A stretch of DNA of 64,000 nucleotides, taken from positions 1,034,501-1,098,500 of the forward strand of contig NZ_CP095053.1 in the NCBI RefSeq assembly GCF_022921095.1, read 5' to 3'. This DNA comes from Hymenobacter aerilatus. GTDB taxonomy: Bacteria; Bacteroidota; Bacteroidia; Cytophagales; Hymenobacteraceae. Of the stretch, positions 51,738 through 61,412 are shown piece by piece. The notes beneath the pieces are model-generated. The model ran no database searches. It worked only from the letters and a program-made list of their open reading frames with translations, and had not been told where the DNA came from. How positions within the stretch are numbered: position 1 is the first letter of the stretch; each line of letters opens with the position of its first letter. Made by a program: the position numbers and the translations under genes.

Positions 51738-51745
51738 CACATCCG

Positions 51746-52513
51746 TCACACCTCTATCTGCAACCCATCGTATGCCAGCCGCACGAAGTCCGGCAGTGTG
51801 GCTTCTACTTCGTGGTGTTTTCCCAATTGATGGCTGATATGGGTAAGGTAGGCCTGCTCGGGAGCCAAATCCTCTAGTAGTTCCAGCGCTTCGGGCAGCG
51901 AGAAGTGCGAAATATGCTTTTCGTGGCGCAGGGCGTTGAGTACTATCACCCGCGAGCCGCGCACCTGGGCTAGTGCCTCTTCGGTCAGATAATTGGCGTC
52001 GGTGATATAGGTGAAGTCGCCGATGCGGTAGCCTAGCACCGGCAGCCGGTAGTGCAGGGCTCGGATGGGCTGAAACGGTACGCCTTCCACCAAAAACACC
52101 TCTGTGTCGCTGGTGATGGGAATGGTTTTCACGCGGGGCACGCCGGGGTATTTCTCCTCCGCGAAGATGTAGGCAAATTCCTGTTGGAGCTGCCGAAGCA
52201 CGCGCGGCTCGGCGTAAAGGGGCATGTCGCGCTGCTGCAGAAAGTTGTAGGAGCGAATATCGTCGAGGCCGGCGGTGTGGTCTTTGTGCTCGTGCGTGAA
52301 CACAAGGGCGTCCAACTGCTCAATCCGCTCGCGCAGCATCTGCTGCCGAAAGTCCGGCCCCGAGTCAATCACAATGCTCTTGCCGGCCACTTGCACATGC
52401 ACCGACACCCGCAAACGCTTGTCGCGGTAGTCCACCGAACGGCACACGGGGCAGTGGCACCCTATTACGGGTACCCCCTGCGACGTGCCCGTGCCGAGAA
52501 AAGTAATTTGCAT
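51746..52513 (-). CDS. MBL-fold metallo-hydrolase (PhnP-like)
   Basis: 255 residues from ATG 52513. It begins MQITFLGTGTSQGVPVIGC with the Cys-containing CHCPVC segment of the PhnP/YycJ-like group, then the metal motif VFTHEHKDHTAGLDDI, and later ITDANYL and LTHISHQLGKH, giving the remaining ligands. PhnP cleaves cyclic phosphodiesters such as phosphoribosyl-1,2-cyclic phosphate; other members act on RNA. No phn genes are close. The reaction is left open. Confidence 0.87.
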   Translation of the reverse strand: MQITFLGTGTSQGVPVIGCHCPVCRSVDYRDKRLRVSVHVQVAGKSIVIDSGPDFRQQMLRERIEQLDALVFTHEHKDHTAGLDDIRSYNFLQQRDMPLYAEPRVLRQLQQEFAYIFAEEKYPGVPRVKTIPITSDTEVFLVEGVPFQPIRALHYRLPVLGYRIGDFTYITDANYLTEEALAQVRGSRVIVLNALRHEKHISHFSLPEALELLEDLAPEQAYLTHISHQLGKHHEVEATLPDFVRLAYDGLQIEV

Positions 52514-52596
52514 CGTCAAATGGCTGAATTGCTAATTGGTTGTTGAAATAAGCTGTATGAAAAGCCAACCATTTAACAATTCAGCCATTAAACTAC

Positions 52597-52974
52597 TTAC
52601 CCCACATGCTGCTTCACTACGCGCACCAGGGCATCGAAGTCGAGAGGTTTGGGGAGGTAGTCGGTTACGCCAGCCTCGCGGAACTGCTCCATCGAGTAGT
52701 TGTTGGCGTTGCCGGTGATGGCGATAACCGGAATCTGAGCGATGCGCGGATCAGGGTTGCGGCGGATTTCGCGGGTGCACTCCATACCGTCCTTCACCGG
52801 AATATTGATATCCATCAGAATGCAGTCAATTGGCTGGCTTTCAACCTGCTTGATGACTTCACCCCCATTTTTTGCCGATATGATGCGGTACTTTTGCAGC
52901 TCGAGTATTTTCTTGGTGAGGTTCAGAATAACGGAGCTATCTTCCGCAATCAAAATAGTTTTAGAATCAGCCAT
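52597..52974 (-). CDS. single-domain CheY-like response regulator
   Basis: 125 residues, only a receiver domain. Acidic pocket AEDSS near residue 11, phosphorylation site CILMDINIPVKDG (Asp54), switch Thr in VIAITGNAN and Lys in YLPKPLDFD. It has no output domain, so it passes phosphate or binds a partner. Its gene lies 62 bases after the hybrid kinase on the same strand; the two are very likely one pathway, with the kinase HPt domain as phosphate donor. Confidence 0.92.
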   Translation of the reverse strand: MADSKTILIAEDSSVILNLTKKILELQKYRIISAKNGGEVIKQVESQPIDCILMDINIPVKDGMECTREIRRNPDPRIAQIPVIAITGNANNYSMEQFREAGVTDYLPKPLDFDALVRVVKQHVG

Positions 52975-53036
52975 GCGGGTAGTTGTGTTGAAGATGTAGG
53001 TTGGGAAAACGTGATGGATAAAAACAGATTTGCCGG

Positions 53037-56000
53037 TTACGGCACCTGCGTGACCTGCTGATATACGGCCTTAAACTGCGCAAAGTAACGCAGTAGGCGC
53101 TGAAAATCCTGAACAACGTTGGTCGTTTCTCCTTTCTTGAGGTCGTGCTCCAACTCCTTGGCGCCCTCGGCCAGCCGGTTTATTCCCAACGTGAAACCTG
53201 TGCCCTTTAGCTGGTGCAAGTGAGGTAGAATGGCCTCGAAGCGCCCAGTACTCACCAAATTGCCAGCTTCGGTGAGCAACTGCTCCGCTTCAGTCTCAAA
53301 ATCGGAATAGAGGCTGGCCGCAAAATCGTCGCCGCCCAGCTGCCGTAGCTGGTTGATTACTTCGGCATCAATGCAGCCTTCCAGCTCTTCGGGCGCCAGC
53401 TCTTCGGCGGCCACAGGCGTGGGGGCGGGGGTATCGGTTGGGGCAGTTGGGACGGGCTCGGCGGGGGGTAGGGCCGTGCCCATGTCGCGGGTGGGTAGCA
53501 CGGCCCGCTCGGTGGTGCTGGTCCAGCGGCGCAGCACCGTGTAGAGGTCCTGCGTTTTCACAGGCTTCGACACGTAGTCGTCCATGCCTTCTTGCACAAA
53601 CCGCTCGGCATCCTCCTTCATAGAGTAGGCCGTCATGGCCACCACCGGCGGGCACTGCTTGCCCAAACGACGTCGGATTTCGTGCATGGCCGTCACGCCA
53701 TCCATCTCCGGCATCTGAATGTCCATGAAGATGATGTCGTAGCGGTTTTTGGGTGAGTCGGCCTTGCTGATGGCCTCAAAGCCATCGGATGCCATTTCCA
53801 CGTGGCAGCCCAGCTTATCGAGCAGGCGCGAGGCCACCTTCTGGTTGATAGGGTTGTCATCAACCAGCAGCACCCGCGGCACCGACTCGAAGCGCACCAC
53901 CTCCTGGGTCCGCTCGCGAGCCACCGTGCGCTGGTGCAGAATCTCTTCCTCGTTGTGGGCAATGTTGCACTGAATGGTAAACCAGAACGTGCTACCCTCC
54001 CGCACGTGCGAGTCTACCCCAATCTCGCCGCCCAGCAGCTCGGCCAGTTGCTTGCTGATGGCCAAGCCCAGGCCCGTGCCGCCAAATGCTTTGGTAGGGG
54101 TTGTATCGAGTTGGGTGAAGTTGGTGAACAGCAGCTTGGCGTCTTGCTCTGAAATGCCAATGCCCGAGTCCTGCACCGCAAAGCGCAGCGTGTGCTGCTC
54201 CCCATCGGTGGCAATAGACGACACCTCGATGCTCACCGTGCCCTGGTTGGTGAACTTGATGGCGTTGGACGTAAGGTTAGACAGGATTTGCAGCAACCGT
54301 GTTTCGTCGGTGAGGATGAAGCGCGGCGTGTGCGGCGTGACATGGTAGGTGAACTGCAAGTCCTTCTGGCTGGCACGGTTGGCAAACAGCGAGTGAATCT
54401 TGTCCAGCGTGTAATACAGATCCAGGCCGTGGGAGTGCAGCTGTAGCTTGCCCGCCTGAATCTTCGATAAGTCCAGAATGTCGTTCAGAATAGCCAGCAG
54501 CGCTTCCGACGATTTCCGCAGGGTATCCACATAGTCTTCCTGCTCCTCCGACGTTACCGTCTGGTGCAGCAGGTCAATCATGCCAATAATGCCATTCATG
54601 GGCGTGCGCAACTCGTGGCTCATATTAGCCAGGAACTGCGTTTTGGCTTCCAGCGCGGTTTCGGCTTCGTCCTTGGCGCGGCGCAAATCGTCCTGAATCT
54701 GTTTCAGCTCCGTGATGTCACGGCCGATGCCCTCGGTACCGCCCGTTTGCCCCGGTGCAGGGCGGGCATTGATGAGCATGCTCACGTAGTGCCCATCTTT
54801 ATGACGGATGGCCGTTTCGAAGTTGCGCAGCACGCCCTTCTCTTTGATTTCCTGCTGCAGGCGGTCGTAGTCGGCTGGGTCGGCGTAGTGCGAGGGTAGG
54901 TGCTTGCCAAGCGCTTCTTCAGGCTGGTAGCCCAAGGCCTCGTATACCGACGGGCTCACCAGCGTGACGTGGCCGTTTTCGTCGGTGCGGTAGTATATAT
55001 CCTGGAACGACTCGAAGATGGCGCGGAATTTCTCTTCCTGTGCTGCAAGCTCCAGTTGCGAAGCCTTGGTTTCGGTGATGTCGTGGGCCATGCCCGATAT
55101 TTCCTCAAACGAGCCGTCGTCGAGGTAGATCGGGTTGAGGTAGATTTCGCGCCAGGTGTCGTGGCCGCGGGGGTCGCGCAGGCGCACCTCAAAGCGCTGC
55201 GGGTGCCCCTCGAAGGCCTGCTTATAGTGCTCCACAAACAAGTCGCGGGCTTCTTCGGCTACCATCGCCAGGTCGGCCTGCCACAGGTTCACGTTGAGGG
55301 TAGGGTAGACCCCGTTGTTGCGCAGGAAGTAGGCAGCGTAGTTGCGGTTGAAGGATGTTAGGCGCGAGTGCGTATCCACGGACCACATCAAGTGAGAGCC
55401 GCTCTCGAAAATGGCGTTCAAACGCGCGTTCTGCTTGTTGATCTGCACCTCATTGCGCTTGCGCTCAATGGCCAGGGCCACCTGATTGGAGATGAAGTGC
55501 AAAATCTCAATGTCGCCCACCGCGTAGGCATCGGCCTTGTGGTAGTCCTGCACGGCAATGACGCCGATGATTCGTTCCCCGATGCTTAGGGGCGAGCACA
55601 GCATCACCTCCGGCATCACACCATAGGCCGTAATAGCGCCGTTGCCAATCAGCTCCTCTAGCTCGCTTCGCAGCAGAAACTGCGGCCGCCCCGTGCGGAT
55701 AATATACTCCGACACCCCCGACGAAAACGGCCGCGCCTTGCTGGGCTGCTCGTTGGGCGAGCTTTGATCTACATAATACACAAACTGCAACTGCGTGCGG
55801 GCGTCGTCGCAGAGGGCAATGTAGAAGTTATTGGTTTCAATAATCTTGCTCAGCTCCCGGTGAATGGCGCCGTACAGCGCGTGCAAGTCTTTGGAGCTAA
55901 TGGCCAGGTTAGCAATGCTATAATATACCTTTTGCAAACGTTCCGCCTTGATGCGGTCAGTGATGTCGTGCAGAATAGCGCGGGTGCTCACGGGCTCGTC

Positions 56001-57149
56001 TTCCTGCCAGGCGCAAGAGATAGAGCCAATCAGGTGCACCGGCTTGCCGCTTTTCGTCAGGAAAACGGTTTCCAGCTTATTGACTTTTTCCCCCTTGTAC
56101 AAATTGCGCAGCTGGTAGAGCAGCTTGGCTTTATAGTAGGGGTGCACCACGTCGTTGAGCGTGAGCTGAGGTAGGTCTTCTTCCGAGTAGCCCAGCTTTT
56201 CGCGCCAGGCCTTATTCACGGACAAAAACCGGTTGTCGATGCTCAGGTTTTGGATCAGGTCGTGGGCATTGTCGAAGAAATCCTGGAGGCGGTTGCGGTT
56301 GTCGTTGAGGACGCGGGCCGTCATGTGGCGGTCTGTCCGGTCGCGCCCGATAAAGAACATCCCCGTCACGTTGCCGCTTAGGTCGCGGGCCAGCTCGGCG
56401 TGCCAGAACACTTGCCGGGGCTTGCCAGCGCGTGTCAGAATCACCCGTTCTATATCGTCAACCTCCTGCTCGCCCCGTATCACCACCTCAAAATGCCGCC
56501 GCCGGGCGTCGCGCTCGGCTGCGGGCACAAAGAGTGCGTGGTAGTTTTTGCCCAGCACCTCTTCGCGGGTATACTCCGTGAAGTTGAGGAAAAACTCGTT
56601 GACGTCCTGAATGGTGCCTTCCTGATCAATGAGGATGTACGCCTGGTCGGTGCGGCTGAGTACGTCGCGCAGCTCGCGGCGGGTACGGTCGAGCAACCCC
56701 GCCTGGTCGGGCGGGCGCTGGGCGGGCCGAGGGGCCCGCGTAATGTCGCGTAGCGTGAGTTGCACGCGGGTTCCCTGTGGGGTAGGCACGCGGTGCAGGG
56801 TCACCCATCCATCGAGGCGGGAGTGGTTGATGCCCAGGCCATGCCAGCTTTTGGCATAGGTCTGGCCAGTGCGGGCCGTGTCGAGCACCGCCTCGCGCAG
56901 CATAATATCCGACTGCCAAAAATCCTCGCCGCTAGCGCCGCCGTGGGGGCGGGCAAAGCTCATGAGGCCAGCCATCAGCAGGTGGTTGCGAGTGGTGCCC
57001 AGCAGGTGCACTGCAGTTCGGTTGCAGTCGAGCAGCTTGCCCCGTTCGTCGTAGAGCAGCAAGGCATCGTACGCATCGTCAAATAAAGCCCGATACATAG
57101 CATCAGAGGCAGTAGCGCCTGGGGTAGCGGGCAGGGAGCGAGTAGACAT
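53037..57149 (-). CDS. multi-PAS/GAF hybrid histidine kinase with REC and HPt domains
   Basis: 1,370 residues, cytoplasmic. Order seen: PAS (about 15-130), PAS (160-285, ILIDQEGTIQDVNEFFLNFT), PAS (290-410), GAF (415-575), PAS (590-700), PAS (715-830), HisKA with FLANMSHELRTPMNG (His near residue 846), HATPase with LSNLTSNAIKF, QDSGIGIS and GTGLGLAISKQLAELLGG, receiver (about 1090-1205) with IIFMDIQMPEMDG (Asp near 1143), and a C-terminal HPt domain with LHQLKGTGFTLG (His near 1312). This gives a full His-Asp-His relay in one chain, ready to pass phosphate to the CheY-like protein downstream. Signals are unknown. Confidence 0.93.
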   Translation of the reverse strand: MSTRSLPATPGATASDAMYRALFDDAYDALLLYDERGKLLDCNRTAVHLLGTTRNHLLMAGLMSFARPHGGASGEDFWQSDIMLREAVLDTARTGQTYAKSWHGLGINHSRLDGWVTLHRVPTPQGTRVQLTLRDITRAPRPAQRPPDQAGLLDRTRRELRDVLSRTDQAYILIDQEGTIQDVNEFFLNFTEYTREEVLGKNYHALFVPAAERDARRRHFEVVIRGEQEVDDIERVILTRAGKPRQVFWHAELARDLSGNVTGMFFIGRDRTDRHMTARVLNDNRNRLQDFFDNAHDLIQNLSIDNRFLSVNKAWREKLGYSEEDLPQLTLNDVVHPYYKAKLLYQLRNLYKGEKVNKLETVFLTKSGKPVHLIGSISCAWQEDEPVSTRAILHDITDRIKAERLQKVYYSIANLAISSKDLHALYGAIHRELSKIIETNNFYIALCDDARTQLQFVYYVDQSSPNEQPSKARPFSSGVSEYIIRTGRPQFLLRSELEELIGNGAITAYGVMPEVMLCSPLSIGERIIGVIAVQDYHKADAYAVGDIEILHFISNQVALAIERKRNEVQINKQNARLNAIFESGSHLMWSVDTHSRLTSFNRNYAAYFLRNNGVYPTLNVNLWQADLAMVAEEARDLFVEHYKQAFEGHPQRFEVRLRDPRGHDTWREIYLNPIYLDDGSFEEISGMAHDITETKASQLELAAQEEKFRAIFESFQDIYYRTDENGHVTLVSPSVYEALGYQPEEALGKHLPSHYADPADYDRLQQEIKEKGVLRNFETAIRHKDGHYVSMLINARPAPGQTGGTEGIGRDITELKQIQDDLRRAKDEAETALEAKTQFLANMSHELRTPMNGIIGMIDLLHQTVTSEEQEDYVDTLRKSSEALLAILNDILDLSKIQAGKLQLHSHGLDLYYTLDKIHSLFANRASQKDLQFTYHVTPHTPRFILTDETRLLQILSNLTSNAIKFTNQGTVSIEVSSIATDGEQHTLRFAVQDSGIGISEQDAKLLFTNFTQLDTTPTKAFGGTGLGLAISKQLAELLGGEIGVDSHVREGSTFWFTIQCNIAHNEEEILHQRTVARERTQEVVRFESVPRVLLVDDNPINQKVASRLLDKLGCHVEMASDGFEAISKADSPKNRYDIIFMDIQMPEMDGVTAMHEIRRRLGKQCPPVVAMTAYSMKEDAERFVQEGMDDYVSKPVKTQDLYTVLRRWTSTTERAVLPTRDMGTALPPAEPVPTAPTDTPAPTPVAAEELAPEELEGCIDAEVINQLRQLGGDDFAASLYSDFETEAEQLLTEAGNLVSTGRFEAILPHLHQLKGTGFTLGINRLAEGAKELEHDLKKGETTNVVQDFQRLLRYFAQFKAVYQQVTQVP

Positions 57150-57302
57150 TAGAAAAATGAAATCCGGGCGACAGGCGATATGGCCTTAGACGGGTATTCG
57201 TAATAAAACAGGCTAATTTCCTAAATTTGTCAAAAATAACGCAATTTTCAGGCTTCTGCCTCAGGAATTTATCCTACAAGCGCAACTAGCGTCTTTTCGA
57301 GT

Positions 57303-58433
57303 ATGCGCTCTTTGCTCTTCGCTGTTACTACTGATCTGAACTACGACCAGCGGATGCAGCGCATTTGCGGCAGCTTGGCTCGGCAGGGTTACCACGTGAC
57401 GCTAGTAGGGCGCGCGTGGCCGCAGTCAGAACCGCTGCAACCTCAACCGTACAAACAGCACCGGCTGCAGTGCTGGTTCACGAAGGGGAAGTTGTTCTAC
57501 GCGGAGTTTACGGTGCGGCTGCTGCTCTACCTGCTACGGCAGCGGGCCAGCGCCTGGTGCGCCATCGACCTAGATACGGCCCTACCCGTATGGTTGCGCG
57601 CCCGGCTGGGGGGGCAGCCCTTCGTATACGATGCGCACGAGCTTTTCACGGAAGTGCCCGAGGTAGTAAGTCGCCCCGCGGTGCAGCGTGTGTGGCGATG
57701 GGTAGAAGGCTTTATTGTGCCGCGTGCGGCCCTAGCCTATACGGTAGGGCCCGCGCTGGCGGGCGTGTTCGAGGCCCGCTACGGTAGGCCCTTTGCCGTA
57801 GTTCGCAATATAAGTCGGTTAACGGCTGCGGAAACCGAAACGCATTTGCCAGCGCCCGGAGGCTATATCCTCTATCAGGGTACGCTGAACGTAGGGCGCG
57901 GCCTGGAGGCGCTGCTAGACGCCATGCCCCACGTGCAGGGGCGGCTGGTGCTTTGCGGCGAGGGCGACTTGTCGGCGGAACTGCGGGCGCGGGCCGGGCG
58001 GCTGGGGCTGTTAACCTCGGGTAAGGTAGAGTTTAGGGGGTATGTACTGCCCCACGAGCTGCGTGCCGTGACGCATGGGGCGGTGGTGGGTATTATGCTG
58101 CTTGAAAAGCAGGGACTGAGCTACTACTACTCACTGGCTAACAAGTTTTTCGATTACCTGCACGCGGGTGTGCCGCAGCTGATTGTGGATTTTCCGGAGT
58201 ATCGGGCCCTGAACGATGTATATGATGTGGCCGAGGTGGTGGCCCTCACGCCCACAGCCATTGCGCAGGCGCTCAATCAGCTATTGCATCACGCGCCCGG
58301 CCGTTACCAGGAGTTGGTGCGCAACTGCCGGCGGGCGCGGCAGGTGCTCAACTGGCAGCACGAGGAGCAGCATCTGCTACAGCTCTACGCGGGCTTGTGG
58401 CCTACCCCCGAAGCACAACGTGCCTGCGGGTAG
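57303..58433 (+). CDS. glycosyltransferase family 4-like protein
   Basis: 376 residues with a GT-B fold. N-terminal part: LLFAVTTDLNYDQRMQRICGSLARQGYHVTLVGR and PFVYDAHELFTEVPEV. C-terminal nucleotide-sugar domain: YILYQGTLNVGRGLEALLDAM, GRLVLCGEGDLSAELRA and the acidic-region ANKFFDYLHAGVPQLIVDFPEY. It transfers a sugar to a surface glycan or lipid, identity unknown. It stands alone beside the hybrid kinase, divergent; a TAAATTTG element at 57222-57229 may serve as its -7 box. Confidence 0.9.
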   Translation: MRSLLFAVTTDLNYDQRMQRICGSLARQGYHVTLVGRAWPQSEPLQPQPYKQHRLQCWFTKGKLFYAEFTVRLLLYLLRQRASAWCAIDLDTALPVWLRARLGGQPFVYDAHELFTEVPEVVSRPAVQRVWRWVEGFIVPRAALAYTVGPALAGVFEARYGRPFAVVRNISRLTAAETETHLPAPGGYILYQGTLNVGRGLEALLDAMPHVQGRLVLCGEGDLSAELRARAGRLGLLTSGKVEFRGYVLPHELRAVTHGAVVGIMLLEKQGLSYYYSLANKFFDYLHAGVPQLIVDFPEYRALNDVYDVAEVVALTPTAIAQALNQLLHHAPGRYQELVRNCRRARQVLNWQHEEQHLLQLYAGLWPTPEAQRACG

Positions 58434-58446
58434 GCCAAAACCATTG

Positions 58447-58454
58447 TAGTTTTG
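58447..58454 (+). promoter_or_regulatory. TAGTTTTG -7 element of miaA
   Basis: Exact TAnnTTTG followed by C, 34 bases before the miaA start and behind the glycosyltransferase stop. No clear -33 TTG, so moderate. Confidence 0.4.
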
Positions 58455-58488
58455 CGGCTTCCTGTATTCATCTTCGCGCAGCAGCAAG

Positions 58489-59415
58489 ATGCAGGACCTT
58501 TGTTTTATGCTGGATCTTACCTCGCTGGCAGCGGCCGCTCGTCCTACCTTATTAGTTATTGCCGGTCCCACGGCCGTGGGCAAAACGGCGCTGTGTGTAA
58601 CGCTGGCTCAGCAGCTGGGCACCGAAATCGTATCGGCCGACTCGCGGCAGTTTTTTCGGGAGATGAGCATTGGCACGGCCAAGCCTACCCCGGCTGAGAT
58701 GCAGGGGGTGCCGCACCACTTCATCAACTCGCACAGCATCACGGAAAGCTACAATGCGGGGCGCTACGAGGTGGAGTGCCTGGCGCTGCTCGATCAGCTG
58801 TTTCAGCGGCACCAGGTAGTGATTCTGACAGGCGGCTCGGGCTTGTACTTGCAAGCCGTGACGGATGGCTTTGATGCCCTACCCACCATCGACCCGGCTG
58901 TGCGGGCCGGCATTCAGCAGGAGCTGGTGGCGCACGGCCTACCCGCGCTGGTGGCCGAACTGGCCCGCCTCGACCCGGTGGCGCACGCTCGCATCGACGC
59001 GCAAAACCCCCAGCGTGTGGTGCGGGCCCTGGAAGTAACGCGGGGTACGGGGCAGCCCTTTTCCAGCTTCCACGGCCAGCACACTAAGGCGGCGCGCCCT
59101 TTTGATGTGGTGAAGATTGCCCTGCACCGCGAGCGGGAAGAGCTGTACCAGCGCATCGACCAGCGCGTAGACGAGATGTTGGCGGCGGGCCTGCTGGCTG
59201 AGGTGGAAAGCGTGCTGCCCTACCGCCACCACAACGCCTTGCAAACAGTAGGCTACCAGGAAATCTTCGGCTACCTCGATGGGGCCTACGACTGGGCCGA
59301 GGCCGTGCGCCTGCTCAAGCGCAACACCCGCCACTACGCCAAGCGCCAGCTCACCTGGCTCCGCCGCGATGCGCAGTATGAGTGGCTGCACCCGGCTGAG
59401 GTAGGGCCGCGCTAA
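58489..59415 (+). CDS. miaA: tRNA dimethylallyltransferase
   Basis: 308 residues (302 if ATG 58507 is used). It adds a dimethylallyl group to N6 of A37 in tRNAs reading UNN codons. P-loop IAGPTAVGKTAL (residues 25-36), then SADSRQFFREMSIGTAKPT, GGSGLYLQAVTDG and the C-terminal LQTVGYQEIFGYLDG with RNTRHYAKRQLTWLRRD, all diagnostic. Its last 4 bases overlap the convergent end of the next gene. In this organism it would act on the tRNA-Leu and relatives; no link to the RtcB island is implied. Confidence 0.95.
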   Translation: MQDLCFMLDLTSLAAAARPTLLVIAGPTAVGKTALCVTLAQQLGTEIVSADSRQFFREMSIGTAKPTPAEMQGVPHHFINSHSITESYNAGRYEVECLALLDQLFQRHQVVILTGGSGLYLQAVTDGFDALPTIDPAVRAGIQQELVAHGLPALVAELARLDPVAHARIDAQNPQRVVRALEVTRGTGQPFSSFHGQHTKAARPFDVVKIALHREREELYQRIDQRVDEMLAAGLLAEVESVLPYRHHNALQTVGYQEIFGYLDGAYDWAEAVRLLKRNTRHYAKRQLTWLRRDAQYEWLHPAEVGPR

Positions 59416-60035
59416 AAGCGCCGCCCTACTTTCAATTGCAACGTAGCCATCGTGTTGCCGAACGTATCATTCTGAAAAGAAGCTTTGCCGCCCGCCAGCC
59501 ATTGGCGGTCGATGCCCAAGGCCACATCCAGATTCAGCGAGAGCATGTATCCGGCGTGCAGGCCCTTCTCTTGGTCAAGTGAGTTAGTCTTTATACCGGT
59601 AGAAAAGTCGATAGTTGTCTGGGGGGCACCATAGCGCTGCGAGTAGCCGGCGTAGCCACCGCCGCCCACGGCAAACAGCACCTGCTGGTCGTTGCCGAAC
59701 GGGTAGAGGTAAAACTCGTGTTCCACGTTCATGGCCTGATAGGTCATAGCGAAGGGCACGTTCACGCCGGTTGTGCCGGTCCGCGGATCAGGGTTGTATA
59801 CTGTCTGATAAGATTCCTGGCTGCCACCAATAAAGGCTAAGCGTGTGCCCGTACCCAGGTGACGGCCGAAAAATGGGGCGTATTCTACGTGGGCCTTCAG
59901 TGCCTTATAGTCGCCGGTGCCTACCAGCGCAGAGCCTACCCCTAGCTGAATGCTGGCAGGCCGTTGGGCAAGGGCGGTAAATGACGAGAAACTTAGCACG
60001 GCCGCAATAGCAGCTACTTTGTGGTAATTCAACAT
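59412..60035 (-). CDS. predicted outer-membrane beta-barrel protein
   Basis: 207 residues from ATG 60035 with a Sec signal (MLNYHKVAAIAAVLSFSSFT, then ALAQ). The mature part is built of alternating strands with aromatic ends (ASIQLGVGSALVGTGDYK, FGRHLGTGTRLAFIGGSQ, MNVEHEFYLYPF, VLFAVGGGGYAGYSQRY) and ends in the C-terminal Phe of TLQLKVGRRF, fitting a small 8-strand barrel. No family named. It overlaps miaA by 4 bases in convergent orientation. Confidence 0.75.
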   Translation of the reverse strand: MLNYHKVAAIAAVLSFSSFTALAQRPASIQLGVGSALVGTGDYKALKAHVEYAPFFGRHLGTGTRLAFIGGSQESYQTVYNPDPRTGTTGVNVPFAMTYQAMNVEHEFYLYPFGNDQQVLFAVGGGGYAGYSQRYGAPQTTIDFSTGIKTNSLDQEKGLHAGYMLSLNLDVALGIDRQWLAGGKASFQNDTFGNTMATLQLKVGRRF

Positions 60036-60111
60036 AAATGCAGACAAAAAAGAATAAATAGTTAAAGCGTCAGCCAAGATAGGAACTGCCTAATATAATC
60101 CAACAGGTACC

Positions 60112-60144
60112 AAAAAAAGCAGTGCCTCCGGGTGGAAGCACTGC
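60112..60144 (-). terminator. terminator of pfkA
   Basis: GCAGTGC and GCACTGC arms (60119-60144) followed, on the minus strand, by seven T. It is 30 bases after the pfkA stop. Confidence 0.92.
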
Positions 60145-60173
60145 CTGTAAGAGTTGCATAGGTAGCTTGCTAG

Positions 60174-61145
60174 CTACGAGTTCAAAATCTCTACCATCCG
60201 CATAAAGCTTTGGTTGATGAGCTTTTTCTTACTAATAGTGTCGGCGAAGGGTGTGTATACCAACTTCTTGTCTACAATGCCGGCCATTACGTTGCGCATA
60301 CCATTAACTAAGCCCTCTACGGCGGCAATACCAATCTGAGAGCTAAGCAGGCGGTCGGCGGCGGTGGGGGAGCCCCCGCGCTGGATGTGGCCCACAATCG
60401 TTACGCGGGTGTCGAGCTGCGGAATGGCTGCCTTCACGCGCCTGGCTACTTCGTGTACATTGCCCTCTACCTCGCCCTCGGCCACAATCACGATGAACGA
60501 GGTTTTGGAACGCTTCCAGCCCTCGCGCAGCGTATCAATTACCGCCTCCGTCGACATTTGCGTTTCCGGCACCATCACAATCTCGGCGCCGCCGCCAATG
60601 GCGCATGGAATGGCAATGTAGCCCGAGTCGCGGCCCATTACTTCAATAAAGAAGCACCGGTCGTGCGAGTCAGCTGTATCGCGGATTTTGTCGATGGCCT
60701 CCAGGGCCGTGTTCACGGCCGTGTCGTAGCCAATGGTGTAGTCCGTGCCAAACAGGTCGTTGTCAATCGTGCCGGGCGCGCCTACCGTAGGTATGCCAAA
60801 TTCCTGCTCGAAGAGGGTAGCCCCCGTGAAGGTACCGTTGCCGCCAATGGCAATCAGACCTTCGATGCCGTTGTTCATGAGCTGATCGTAGGCCTGCTGG
60901 CGGCCTTCTTTTGTCATGAACTTCTGGCTGCGCGCCGATTTGAGGATGGTGCCACCTCGCTGCACCATGTTGGAGACGGAAGCCGAATCCAGCTTCACGA
61001 ACTCGCCCTTGATCATGCCCGAGTAGCCGCGCATAATACCGTATACTTCGATGCCGTGGTAAACGGCCGTGCGTACCACGGCCCGAATGCAGGCGTTCAT
61101 ACCAGGCGCGTCGCCGCCGCTGGTGAAAACTGCAATACGTTTCAT
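60174..61145 (-). CDS. pfkA: ATP-type 6-phosphofructokinase with Asn at position 103
   Basis: 323 residues from ATG 61145 (MKRIAVFTSGGDAPGMN); a second ATG directly upstream is possible. It phosphorylates fructose 6-phosphate, the committed step of glycolysis. Motifs: SGGDAPGMN, APGTIDNDLFGTDYTIGYDTA with the catalytic Asp127 region, EVMGRDSGYIA and IVGHIQRGGSPTAADR. The nucleotide loop reads IAIGGNGTFTGA, so residue 103, Asp in standard GGDGS and involved with Mg-ATP, is Asn. Gly104 and Gly124, which favour ATP over pyrophosphate, are kept. A strong terminator follows. Confidence 0.94.
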   Translation of the reverse strand: MKRIAVFTSGGDAPGMNACIRAVVRTAVYHGIEVYGIMRGYSGMIKGEFVKLDSASVSNMVQRGGTILKSARSQKFMTKEGRQQAYDQLMNNGIEGLIAIGGNGTFTGATLFEQEFGIPTVGAPGTIDNDLFGTDYTIGYDTAVNTALEAIDKIRDTADSHDRCFFIEVMGRDSGYIAIPCAIGGGAEIVMVPETQMSTEAVIDTLREGWKRSKTSFIVIVAEGEVEGNVHEVARRVKAAIPQLDTRVTIVGHIQRGGSPTAADRLLSSQIGIAAVEGLVNGMRNVMAGIVDKKLVYTPFADTISKKKLINQSFMRMVEILNS

Positions 61146-61412
61146 CATGATGGTCCTTCTGTGCCACCCGCAAGGGTGGCAGTGAGCCGGCAAAGTTGGT
61201 GAATCTGTGCGGAAAGTACAGCGTCCGGCGAAGGAAAGACAAAATCAAGCGGTAGAAGCCAGCTTTTTTTTCTGAACTGCGTAAGCGGAGCTATTGGAAG
61301 AATCTGAGTATTCTTTTAACTTTCACAACTTACCACGCTGTAAGCCGGCCTCGGAGCGTCATACACGCCTGTTGCTGCGTCCGCCCTTGTGTCATCTCTA
61401 AATCCCCCCAGT

